NCBI GenBank assembly: GCA_028717765.1
Contig: JAQUNE010000022.1
Span: forward strand, 1 to 13,324
DNA from: Candidatus Omnitrophota bacterium
GTDB lineage: Bacteria > Omnitrophota > Koll11 > Gygaellales > Profunditerraquicolaceae
DNA length: 13,324 bases
Direction: 5' to 3'
The notes below the pieces were generated by a model. It was given only the letters and a program-made list of their open reading frames with translations, was not told where the DNA came from and did not search any database. Made by a program: the position numbers and the translations under genes. How positions within the stretch are numbered: the stretch's first letter is position 1; every line of letters starts with the position of its first letter. Positions 1 to 6,663 of the stretch are shown here, one piece after another.

Positions 1-9
1 CTTACTTAA

Positions 10-1323
10 ATGATAAAGCGAATTATCGAGGTAGCTATAATTTTGATTTTCGTTGGCCTTTTTATCTATATTGGCCGGGGTAAATTAGCGGCGAATTATT
101 ATAACCGCGGGGTAGAATATTTTGACCGCGCCAAATACAGCCAGGCAATTGATTATTTAAAACGTTCCCTAGAAATAGATCCCTTGCGTGCGCCCACCCA
201 TTATACTCTCGCCGGTACTTACAGCGCAAATAACATGGAAGACAAAGCAATACAGGAATACAAAAAAACCATAGAGCTCGATACAAATTATATTCCGGCT
301 TATTCGTCTCTTGCAGAGATAGAGTTAAATCATGAGCGATTTGAAGAAGCAAATAACTTAGTGAATAAGGCTTTAGCTAAAGCGCCAACTAATTCTAAGT
401 TAAAGGACTTACAGGGAAGGATTGCTTTCGGATATGCAGCGAAATGTTTATATGATGGCGTGGATGCTTTTTTGGCAAACAATAAACCTAAGGCATTCGA
501 ACTTTTAAATAAAGCGTTGGAGATAAAGCCTGATTTCGCCTATACGTATTACATATTAGGATCTCTATATCATGCCGAAAATAAGCTTTCAGAGGCAAAG
601 GAAAAATTAGAGCAGGCAGTGGTTCTGGACCATAAATTATGGCTTGGCTTTAAGCTTTTGGGGGATATTTATTTTGAGGAAAAAAATTATCCTAGCGCGA
701 TAGAGAATTATAAAAAAGCAGTAAGTATCAATAATAAAGATGCCGGATTACAGAATAATTTAGGTTTAGCGTTGATGGAAGAAGAGAGCTACGGTGAGGC
801 AATTGTCTTTTTAAAAGAAGCTGTGAGGCTTGACCCGAAAAATATAAACTTGCGTTATGGTTTGGCAAGCGTTTATCGCGATAAGGCAGATCCGGAACAG
901 GCGATCAGGGAATATCGCAAGATCATTGAAATTGTTCCGGATTATCCGAATATCCATAATGATCTAGGTGATATCTTTACAGCAGCAGGTAATGATATAG
1001 AAGCGGAAAAAGAATACCAGCAGGAGATCGAGCTGGACCAGCGTAAACTGGCTCAAGATCCTGATAATCCTGCAGCGCTCTATGCTTTATCCCGCGCCAA
1101 CTTCGGACTGAAGGAATACGATTTGGCAAAGGAATTTGTGGAAAAGGCCATCAGGATCGATTCTAAGAACCGGGATTTTTATTTAATGCTCGGGCAAATC
1201 GAAAAGAAATTGGGTAACTACGATGCGTCCCTGGACTCCTTAAATAAGTCTAAAGAGCTTTCGCCAGGAGTAAAATTCATCGAAAGAGATATCGAAGATT
1301 TGAAGAAGAACTTAGCTCCCTAA
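10..1323 (+). CDS. Membrane-anchored tetratricopeptide-repeat (TPR) protein
   Basis: This 437-residue protein has one hydrophobic segment at about residues 5-22, preceded by K3 R4, which reads as an N-terminal membrane anchor or uncleaved signal. The rest, from about residue 27 to the end, is a nearly continuous array of roughly 11 TPR units of 34 residues. Each shows the usual pattern of small and aromatic positions and ends in motifs such as LEIDP, LEIKP, VRLDP and IRIDS. One less regular stretch at about residues 129-150 interrupts the array. TPR arrays are protein-protein interaction scaffolds; the partner cannot be told from sequence. The ATG directly follows an in-frame-looking TAA at 7-9, possibly the end of an upstream gene outside the window. 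An 83-base gap separates it from trxA, so it is probably not part of the long operon downstream. Coding status is near certain; the function is unknown. Confidence 0.9.
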   Translation: MIKRIIEVAIILIFVGLFIYIGRGKLAANYYNRGVEYFDRAKYSQAIDYLKRSLEIDPLRAPTHYTLAGTYSANNMEDKAIQEYKKTIELDTNYIPAYSSLAEIELNHERFEEANNLVNKALAKAPTNSKLKDLQGRIAFGYAAKCLYDGVDAFLANNKPKAFELLNKALEIKPDFAYTYYILGSLYHAENKLSEAKEKLEQAVVLDHKLWLGFKLLGDIYFEEKNYPSAIENYKKAVSINNKDAGLQNNLGLALMEEESYGEAIVFLKEAVRLDPKNINLRYGLASVYRDKADPEQAIREYRKIIEIVPDYPNIHNDLGDIFTAAGNDIEAEKEYQQEIELDQRKLAQDPDNPAALYALSRANFGLKEYDLAKEFVEKAIRIDSKNRDFYLMLGQIEKKLGNYDASLDSLNKSKELSPGVKFIERDIEDLKKNLAP

Positions 1324-1329
1324 AATCTC

Positions 1330-1356
1330 TTGCAATTAACTTTAATTTGTGATAAT
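1330..1356 (+). promoter_or_regulatory. Candidate sigma70-type promoter for the trxA operon
   Basis: The gap between the TPR gene and trxA is AT-rich. It contains GATAAT at 1351-1356 (five of six matches to TATAAT) preceded by TG and one base (1348-1350), which is an extended -10 arrangement. TTGCAA at 1330-1335 can serve as a weak -35, although the 15-base spacer is shorter than the usual 17. The leader to the trxA ATG at 1407 would be about 45 bases. This is the only substantial gap before the long gene run, which makes a promoter here plausible. The call rests on motif matching alone. Confidence 0.45.
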
Positions 1357-1406
1357 TTAAAACATCTCCTGCCATAAAATTAACCCATTTAACAAAAGAG
1401 AAAAGA

Positions 1407-1727
1407 ATGAGTGTATTACACTTAACGGACAACGATTTTAAGAAAGAAGTTCTTCAGTCAGAGCTACCGGTATTGGTGGATTTTTGGGCTCCTTGGTGCG
1501 GGCCATGTAAAGCAATCGGCCCGATTGTCGAGGAATTGGCAAAAGAATATCAGAAAAAAATCAAGGTGGCAAAAATTAATATTGATGAGAATACTGCGAC
1601 TGCGACCAATTACGGTATAATGTCCATACCAACGGTAATGTTTTTTAAAAATGGTAAAGTTGTTGGGCAGGTTGTCGGGGCGATCAGTAAGTCTGAATTT
1701 AAAAAGAAGATCGAAGCCAATCTTTAA
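1407..1727 (+). CDS. trxA: Thioredoxin
   Basis: This is a cytoplasmic protein-disulfide reductase of 106 residues, the standard thioredoxin length. The active site WCGPC sits at residues 30-34 (C31 and C34) within the typical VDFWAPWCGPCK context. The cis-proline of the fold is P75 in SIPTVMFF, and the Gly-containing turn follows at about residues 82-91. It would be recharged by TrxB, encoded about 5 kb downstream in the same gene run, giving a complete NADPH-TrxB-TrxA chain. It is the first gene of the operon. Its stop codon overlaps the next start by one base (TAATG), pointing to translational coupling. The ribosome site upstream is only a weak purine run around 1395-1406. Confidence 0.97.
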   Translation: MSVLHLTDNDFKKEVLQSELPVLVDFWAPWCGPCKAIGPIVEELAKEYQKKIKVAKINIDENTATATNYGIMSIPTVMFFKNGKVVGQVVGAISKSEFKKKIEANL

Positions 1728-2815
1728 TGAAGAAAATCTTTATTGCCGCCACTAAACAAAATGACGGCAAAACCACGGTTTCTTTAGGGTTAATCCGTAA
1801 CTTCCAGGAGAGATTTAAGAAAATCGGTTTCATCAAGCCCATCGGCCAGCGATACCTTGAAGAGGAAGGCCTGAAGATAGACGAGGATTCTTGGTTAATC
1901 GAAGAGGTCTGCGGGATCAAATGCGGGCTTAAAGACATGAGCCCGATTGCCGTAGAGAAAGGTTTTACCGAAAGGTTCATTGCCCGGCCTGATAAAAAAC
2001 TGATTACCGGCCAGATCAACGAAGCTTATAAGCGGGTTTCCAAGCATCAGGATTTAGTAATTATCGAGGGCACTGGGCACGCAGGTGTGGGTTCGGTATT
2101 TGATCATTCTAATGCCTATGTAGCAAAACTCTTGGGTTCCAAGGTAATTATTATTTCTTCCGGAGGAATTGGCAGGCCGATAGACGAGGTAGTCTTAAAT
2201 AAAGCCCTTTTTGATAAATTTGGCGTGAAGGTCCTGGGAGTAATAGTGAATAAGGTACTTTCTACCAAGTTTGAAAAAATTAATACCCTGGTAAGAAAGG
2301 GCCTTAAACAGCAAGGGATCAATGTTTTGGGCGTTATTCCTTATAATCCTTTACTTGCCTTGCCTACGCTTGAGCAAATTTTAGAGGAAACCGATTATAA
2401 AGTCTTCTGCGGAGAAGATTTTTTAGAAACTTCTGTGGCGCATGTTTTAGTGGGGGCAATGAAACCCAAGGATGCGATTAAATATATCAGCGACGATAGC
2501 CTCCTGATTACTCCTGGAGACAGGGAAGATATGATTACCACTGCCCTGGGTTGTTTCCGAGAGAGTGATAAAGAAAGACTAAAAGTTTCCGGGATCATTT
2601 TAACCGGAGAAAATCTACCTGATAAATCAACGATGGATTTATTGGAAAAGGCAAAGATTCCTGTTTTGTTGGCGAATAGTGATACCTATACCGTGGCTTC
2701 AAATATTCACGATCTCACGGTTAAAATCAGGCCGCGCGACACCACTAAGATTTCCGCGGCAATAAAATTAATTAAGGAACACGTGGACCTTAATACTATT
2801 TTAAAGGGGATGTAA
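1727..2815 (+). CDS. BioD-like P-loop ATPase with DRTGG domain (stand-alone Pta N-terminal half)
   Basis: This 362-residue protein matches the architecture of the regulatory half of long phosphotransacetylases (COG0857-like). The N-terminal domain resembles dethiobiotin synthetase/CobQ P-loop enzymes: ATKQNDGKTT at residues 8-17 is the nucleotide-binding loop, and LVIIEGTGHAG at about 110-120 is the second conserved acidic segment. VLGVIVNKV at about 169-177 is also typical. The C-terminal part, about 240-355, fits a DRTGG domain, with PGDREDMI at 263-270 as its signature. In enterobacterial-type Pta these domains are fused to the catalytic domain and modulate it through metabolites. Here they are a separate protein ending one base before the pta start, in a different reading frame. 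I infer a regulatory partner of Pta; an independent amidoligase-type activity is less likely but not excluded. Confidence 0.85.
   Translation: MKKIFIAATKQNDGKTTVSLGLIRNFQERFKKIGFIKPIGQRYLEEEGLKIDEDSWLIEEVCGIKCGLKDMSPIAVEKGFTERFIARPDKKLITGQINEAYKRVSKHQDLVIIEGTGHAGVGSVFDHSNAYVAKLLGSKVIIISSGGIGRPIDEVVLNKALFDKFGVKVLGVIVNKVLSTKFEKINTLVRKGLKQQGINVLGVIPYNPLLALPTLEQILEETDYKVFCGEDFLETSVAHVLVGAMKPKDAIKYISDDSLLITPGDREDMITTALGCFRESDKERLKVSGIILTGENLPDKSTMDLLEKAKIPVLLANSDTYTVASNIHDLTVKIRPRDTTKISAAIKLIKEHVDLNTILKGM
2806..2809 (+). promoter_or_regulatory. Ribosome binding site of pta inside the preceding gene
   Basis: An AAAGGGG run (2803-2809) lies in the last codons of the BioD/DRTGG gene, seven bases before the pta ATG at 2817. 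It supports independent initiation of pta, meaning a genuine two-gene arrangement rather than a fusion gene broken by a sequencing error. Confidence 0.6.
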
Positions 2816-2816
2816 T

Positions 2817-3746
2817 ATGGATACAATACAAAAAATACGCGATAGGGCAAGGGCGCGGCAAAAGACAATCGTTCTTCCTGAGTATGATGACGCGCGTGTG
2901 GTTGAGGCAGCGAAGATCATTGAGCAGGAAAAAATCGCCAAAGTAATACTTTTAACCAAGGATAAGATTGATCCCAAGGTAAAAGAAGGCTATGTCGAAG
3001 AGTTTTATGCGCTGCACAAAGCGAAAGAGCCGGATATTGAAAATGTGCGGAAATTATTTGATGAGCCGCTTTATTATGCCGCAATGATGACCCGTGAAGG
3101 TAAGGTGGATGGAATGGTCGCAGGAGCAAGCCATACCACTCCTGATATGGCCAGGGCAGCGATACGTTGCATCGGAGTAGATGAAAGGATTAGTATCGTA
3201 TCGAGTTGTTTTATCATGGTGGTTCCCGATTGTCCATACGGCGATAACGGGAATTTTGTCTTTGCTGATTGCGGGATAATCCCTGAACCTAACTCTCGGC
3301 AGCTGGCTTGTGTATCTTTAGCAGCTTCTGAATTAGCCGCAAGGATCTTGGATCTAACTCCGCGTGTGGCGTTACTAAGTTATTCTACTAAGGGGTCGGC
3401 GAAGACAAAGTCCGCGGACAAAATCTGCGAAGCCCTAGGGTTATTAAAGGAAATGGCTCCGGATATTTTGGCAGACGGCGAGTTACAGGTGGATAGCGCG
3501 ATCGTTCCGGAAGTGGCACAGATAAAATATCCTGATAGCCCAGTTGGCGGCAAGGCGAATGTACTGATTTTTCCGAACTTAGAGGCAGGAAATATTGGTT
3601 ATAAACTGGTACAGCGTTTGGCCAATGCACGGGCATTAGGGCCGTTATTTTTAGGTTTAAATAAGCCAGCAAGCGACCTTTCCCGCGGATGTTTAGTGGA
3701 AGATGTGGTGGACTGTGTGGCTGTAACTTCGCTTCGGGCAAAATAA
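2817..3746 (+). CDS. pta: Phosphate acetyltransferase, catalytic domain only
   Basis: The enzyme interconverts acetyl-CoA plus phosphate with acetyl phosphate plus CoA. The 309 residues are the PTA/PTB catalytic domain only. Family landmarks include TIVLPEYDDARV at about 17-28, DGMVAGASHTT at 98-108, VFADCGIIPEPN at 148-159, LLSYSTKGSAKT at 186-197, DGELQVDSAIVPEV at 220-233, PVGGKANVLIFPNLEAGNIGYK at 242-263 and DLSRGCLVEDVV at 287-298. It is about 20-25 residues shorter than typical single-domain Pta. Comparing remembered family sequences, the loss falls at about residues 46-58, between the first beta-alpha unit and the EEFYxL helix. The start is supported by the family-like opening MDTIQKIRDRA and the upstream GGGG. 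It is followed directly by ackA, the classic acetate-forming pair, and preceded by its detached regulatory domain. Confidence 0.96.
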   Translation: MDTIQKIRDRARARQKTIVLPEYDDARVVEAAKIIEQEKIAKVILLTKDKIDPKVKEGYVEEFYALHKAKEPDIENVRKLFDEPLYYAAMMTREGKVDGMVAGASHTTPDMARAAIRCIGVDERISIVSSCFIMVVPDCPYGDNGNFVFADCGIIPEPNSRQLACVSLAASELAARILDLTPRVALLSYSTKGSAKTKSADKICEALGLLKEMAPDILADGELQVDSAIVPEVAQIKYPDSPVGGKANVLIFPNLEAGNIGYKLVQRLANARALGPLFLGLNKPASDLSRGCLVEDVVDCVAVTSLRAK

Positions 3747-3748
3747 TG

Positions 3749-4801
3749 ATGAAAATACTGGTAATTAATTCCGGCAGCTCGTCAATAAAATATAAAATTT
3801 TCCAGATGCCTGCGGAAAAACTTGTTTCTAAGGGGCTGATCGAACATATTGGAGAAGCAGGATCCGAGGTCAAGGATCATTATACCGGATTAAAGATAAT
3901 TTTAGAAAAACATAATCATGTTGATTGTGTCGGCCACCGTGTGGTGCATGGAGCTGAAGAATTCTCTAAACCGGTGGTAATTGATAATTCTGTGATCCGT
4001 AAGATCAGGCAATGTTCTTTATTGGCACCTTTACATAACCCGGCAAATTTAACCGGTATCTTGGCCTGTAAAAAATTATTACCCGGAATAAAACAGGTTG
4101 CGGTTTTTGATACTGCTTTTCACCAGAGCCTGCCTGAATACGCTTATATTTATGGCCTTGATTATTCCTATTATTTAAGGTTTGGGATCCGTAAATACGG
4201 TTTTCATGGGACGAGCCATCAGTATGTGGCGCATGAAGCGGAAATAATTTTAAAGAAACCACTCGCAAAACTAAAGATTATTACTTGTCATCTGGGAAAC
4301 GGCTGCAGTATTACCGCGGTTGATAAAGGTAAATCTGTGGATACGAGCATGGGATTTACTCCGTTAGAGGGGCTAATTATGGGAACTCGTTGTGGAGACC
4401 TTGATCCGGCGTTGGTTACTTACCTGATGCGTAAGTTAAGGCTTGATGTCGCGCAAATCGATAGGATCTTGAATAAGCAGAGCGGGTTGAAAGGGATCTC
4501 CGGATTAAGTAATGACATGCGTTTACTTTGGGGCAAACAAAGCCAAAATAAGCGCGCAAAATTAGCGATTGAAATCTTTCTTTATCGGATTAAAAAATAT
4601 ATCGGCGCGTATTTGGCAGTAATGGGTGGGGCAGATGCAATAGTTTTTACTGCCGGTATCGGCGAACACCAAAAAGAAGTGAGAGAAAAAATTTGCTCCG
4701 GGCTTTTTTCCTATCTGGCTAAAAAACCAAAAGTTTTGGTGATCCCTACCAATGAAGAATTAATGATCGCCAGGCAGTCGTATCACCTATTAAGGAGCTA
4801 A
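3749..4801 (+). CDS. ackA: Acetate kinase (compact form)
   Basis: The enzyme converts acetyl phosphate plus ADP to acetate plus ATP, completing substrate-level phosphorylation with Pta. From the start used here (opening MKILVINSGSSSIKYK) the protein has 350 residues. The alternative Met at 3746 adds one residue. A longer open frame from 3689 is rejected because it only adds 19-20 non-homologous residues overlapping pta. Active-site residues known from Methanosarcina acetate kinase are all present: N7, R64 (R91), D121 (D148), H153 in GFHGTSH (H180), R214 in MGTRCGDLDP (R241) and E337 in TNEELMIA (E384). The family usually has about 400 residues. Spacing shows the missing parts: about 27 residues before R64, about 20 before E337 (after the CSGLF helix) and about 11 at the C-terminus. 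The catalytic core spacing is unchanged, so it is probably active. Confidence 0.95.
   Translation: MKILVINSGSSSIKYKIFQMPAEKLVSKGLIEHIGEAGSEVKDHYTGLKIILEKHNHVDCVGHRVVHGAEEFSKPVVIDNSVIRKIRQCSLLAPLHNPANLTGILACKKLLPGIKQVAVFDTAFHQSLPEYAYIYGLDYSYYLRFGIRKYGFHGTSHQYVAHEAEIILKKPLAKLKIITCHLGNGCSITAVDKGKSVDTSMGFTPLEGLIMGTRCGDLDPALVTYLMRKLRLDVAQIDRILNKQSGLKGISGLSNDMRLLWGKQSQNKRAKLAIEIFLYRIKKYIGAYLAVMGGADAIVFTAGIGEHQKEVREKICSGLFSYLAKKPKVLVIPTNEELMIARQSYHLLRS
4792..4797 (+). promoter_or_regulatory. Ribosome binding site of panD
   Basis: AAGGAG lies within the last codons of ackA, six bases before the panD ATG at 4804. It fixes the panD start and shows that panD is read from the same messenger as ackA. Confidence 0.75.
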
Positions 4802-4803
4802 AA

Positions 4804-5154
4804 ATGTTTAGAACAATCTTAAAATCAAAAATTCACCGGGCGCGGGTTACAGAGGCAAACCTTTATTACGAAGGCAGTATTACGGTTGATGCAGCATTAA
4901 TGGAAGCCGTGGATATTATTCCGGGAGAAAAAGTCGAGGTCTTGAATCTTAATAATGGGCACCGCCTAGAAACTTACGCGATTGCGGGTAAGCGTAATTC
5001 CGGAGTAATCTGTTTGAACGGGCCTGCTGCGCGTGGTGCCTGCCAGGGCGATGAAGTGGTGATTGTTTCCTATGTTTTAGCGGAAAGCGCAGAAGCTAAA
5101 AAAATTAAACCTAAAATTGTTTGCGTGAATGAAAAAAATAGAATTAAAAATTAG
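4804..5154 (+). CDS. panD: Aspartate 1-decarboxylase (pyruvoyl enzyme) precursor
   Basis: PanD decarboxylates L-aspartate to beta-alanine for pantothenate and coenzyme A synthesis. The 116-residue precursor cleaves itself between G24 and S25 (context YYEGSITVD), S25 becoming the pyruvoyl cofactor. Other conserved positions fall at the family numbering: K9, H11, R54, Y58 and N72-G73 (LNGPAAR). Length is slightly below the E. coli enzyme, and the C-terminal tail (about residues 103-116) is Lys/Asn-rich and poorly conserved. The gene begins two bases after ackA behind a good ribosome site. Its last 26 bases overlap the start of def in another frame. No panB or panC is in the window. Placement next to a CoA-using enzyme pair is suggestive but may be incidental. 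Confidence 0.97.
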   Translation: MFRTILKSKIHRARVTEANLYYEGSITVDAALMEAVDIIPGEKVEVLNLNNGHRLETYAIAGKRNSGVICLNGPAARGACQGDEVVIVSYVLAESAEAKKIKPKIVCVNEKNRIKN

Positions 5155-5626
5155 AGTTTGCGGTGACCCGGTATTATCGGGGAAAGCAAAACCGGTTTTA
5201 AAAATTACCGACACCCATCGGCAACTCTTAAGCGAGATGAGCCGTTTAATGTATGAGGTTTCCGGAGTGGGGTTAGCTGCGGTCCAGGTGGGGGTTGCAG
5301 AAGCTTTTTTTGTTGCTGATATCGGTAGCGGCCTTTATAAATTGATCAACCCGAAAATTATCAAACAGGAAGGTATACAAGTAATGGAAGAAGGGTGCTT
5401 AAGTGTTCCTGGTGTAAGTGTTGAGGTTAAGCGCGCCAAAAAAATCACCCTGCAAGCCCTGGATGAATCAGGCAAATCAGTCTTAATTGAAGCAGAGGAT
5501 CTTTTAGCGCGGGTTTTTCAGCATGAGATAGACCATTTAAACGGCACATTGATTCTTGACTATGTTGCGGTAGCGGAAAGAGAGAAATTAAAGAAGAAAA
5601 TGGAAAATTTTAAGGAAATTGGTTAA
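5129..5626 (+). CDS. def: Peptide deformylase
   Basis: Def removes the N-formyl group from nascent proteins at the ribosome using a bound metal, usually Fe2+. All three family motifs are visible in 165 residues: GVGLAAVQ at 46-53 (motif 1), EEGCLS at 87-92 with metal ligand C90 (motif 2), and QHEIDH at 131-136 with ligands H132 and H136 and catalytic E133 (motif 3). The opening RVCGDPVLSGKAKPV at about 9-23 is typical. The chosen ATG gives a normal-length N-terminus, but it lies inside panD (26-base overlap) and I see no convincing Shine-Dalgarno sequence, so translation probably depends on ribosomes finishing panD. No formyltransferase gene (fmt) follows, unlike the common def-fmt arrangement. 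Confidence 0.97.
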   Translation: MKKIELKIRVCGDPVLSGKAKPVLKITDTHRQLLSEMSRLMYEVSGVGLAAVQVGVAEAFFVADIGSGLYKLINPKIIKQEGIQVMEEGCLSVPGVSVEVKRAKKITLQALDESGKSVLIEAEDLLARVFQHEIDHLNGTLILDYVAVAEREKLKKKMENFKEIG

Positions 5627-5824
5627 ATGAAAAGTTGCGCGAATCAGAAAATAAATCTGGAGAACTGTAACTGTAGTTATGAACCCTGCCCCAGAAAAGG
5701 TATTTGTTGTGAATGCATCCTTTATCATCGTAAGAGTGGGCAGCTTCCTGCCTGTTTTTTTTCCAGTGATGCGGAAAAGTCTTATGATCGCTCGATAAAG
5801 AATTTTATCCGCCTAAATAGATGA
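5627..5824 (+). CDS. Small cysteine-rich protein, DUF6485-like
   Basis: This 65-residue protein contains eight cysteines (C4, C14, C16, C21, C27, C28, C30, C43) and H34, in the pattern CxC-x4-C-x5-CCxC-x12-C. The segment [20 protein letters not shown] at about 24-43 and the tail with [10 protein letters not shown] resemble what I remember of the DUF6485 family, whose function is unknown to me. The cysteine spacing suggests zinc or iron-sulfur binding, which is inference. The ATG immediately follows the def stop, with AAGGA at 5612-5616 as a somewhat distant ribosome site. The stop overlaps the lipA start by four bases (ATGA). This position between a metalloprotease-like deformylase and a radical-SAM iron-sulfur enzyme makes a metal or cluster-related role attractive but unproven. 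No signal peptide or membrane segment is seen. Confidence 0.88.
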   Translation: MKSCANQKINLENCNCSYEPCPRKGICCECILYHRKSGQLPACFFSSDAEKSYDRSIKNFIRLNR

Positions 5825-6663
5825 AGCTTCCCTTGCAGAAAATTCCCGAAAAAAAAGTTTTGCAGGACTTGCGTAACTTTCGGCTGCAAGGCATACATAC
5901 TGTTTGCCAGGAAGCAAAGTGTCCTAACCTGGGCAGTTGTTTTTTAGAAAATAAATTAGCTTTTTTAATCTTAGGGGATATTTGTACGCGCAACTGTAGT
6001 TTTTGCGCGGTAAAAAGAGCTAAGCAAGAGAAACTGCCTCTTGATCAAACCGAGCCTGTTCGAATTGCTCAAGCGGTAAAAAATCTGGGGTTAAAATTCG
6101 TTGTGCTTACTTCGGTTACCCGGGATGACCTTGCAGATGGAGGAGCAGCCAATTTTGCCTTGACCATAGAGTTAATTCATGCCCTTGGGCCAGGAATAAA
6201 AGTTGAGGTATTAATTCCGGATTTCCAGGGGAAAAGAGAGAGCTTGGAAGTAGTTTTAGGAGCTCAGCCTGAAGTTGTGGCGCATAATCTAGAAACTGTT
6301 CCTCGGCTCTATGGCGATCTAAGGCCAATGGCTAGTTATGCTCTTTCCTTAGAATTATTGGGCAAGATAAAAGAAATTTCTCCAATTACGAAAACAAAAT
6401 CTTCTTTAATGCTTGGACTAGGAGAAAAAGAGGAAGAAGTAATTAACGTAATGAAAGATTTAAGAAAAAACCATTGCGATTTTTTGACCTTAGGCCAATA
6501 TTTGGCACCATCAATTAGCCATTACCCGGTAAAAGAATTTATTGCCTTAGATCAGTTTGATTATTACCGCAGTATCGGGCTTTCTCTTGGGTTTAGAGCG
6601 GTTTTATCCGCGCCATTGGTGAGAAGTTCGTATAAAGCAGAGGAATTATATGGCAGTATATGA
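5821..6663 (+). CDS. lipA: Lipoyl synthase (radical SAM)
   Basis: LipA inserts two sulfurs into protein-bound octanoyl chains to make lipoyl cofactor, using S-adenosylmethionine and two 4Fe-4S clusters. In 280 residues both cluster motifs are intact: the auxiliary (sulfur-donating) C29-x4-C34-x5-C40 in the [14 protein letters not shown] region and the radical-SAM C55-x3-C59-x2-C62 in CTRNCSFC. The C-terminal R268-S269-S270-Y271 carries the serine that ligates the auxiliary cluster in LipA. The [15 protein letters not shown] segment (about 95-109) is also characteristic. The N-terminal extension of enterobacterial LipA is absent, as in many shorter homologs. The start overlaps the Cys-rich gene by four bases, and its end overlaps trxB by 14. 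No lipB, lplA or lipoylated-complex gene is in the window. Confidence 0.97.
   Translation: MKLPLQKIPEKKVLQDLRNFRLQGIHTVCQEAKCPNLGSCFLENKLAFLILGDICTRNCSFCAVKRAKQEKLPLDQTEPVRIAQAVKNLGLKFVVLTSVTRDDLADGGAANFALTIELIHALGPGIKVEVLIPDFQGKRESLEVVLGAQPEVVAHNLETVPRLYGDLRPMASYALSLELLGKIKEISPITKTKSSLMLGLGEKEEEVINVMKDLRKNHCDFLTLGQYLAPSISHYPVKEFIALDQFDYYRSIGLSLGFRAVLSAPLVRSSYKAEELYGSI

Noticed and set aside
1..9. Possible end of an upstream gene (TAA at 7-9)
   Set aside because: Only nine bases are available. It fits the compact style of the region but cannot be supported as a feature.
1324..1406. Riboswitch or attenuator upstream of trxA
   Set aside because: The 83-base gap contains no clear stem-loop or terminator-like structure, only the candidate promoter.
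2806..2819. A broken long pta gene (frameshift or stop) at the BioD/DRTGG-pta junction
   Set aside because: The two parts are in different frames, but each has a natural end or start, a ribosome site precedes pta, and the Pta opening matches stand-alone Pta proteins. Two genes is the simpler reading.
3689..3748. Longer ackA reading frame starting 60 bases upstream inside pta
   Set aside because: The extra residues (starting MFSGRCGG) have no counterpart in acetate kinases, whose conserved N-terminus MKxLVINSGSSS begins at 3749.
3388..3873. Minus-strand open frame of 161 codons across the pta-ackA junction
   Set aside because: It is antisense to two well-supported genes, low in recognisable motifs, and Pro/Ser/Leu-rich as expected for a shadow frame.
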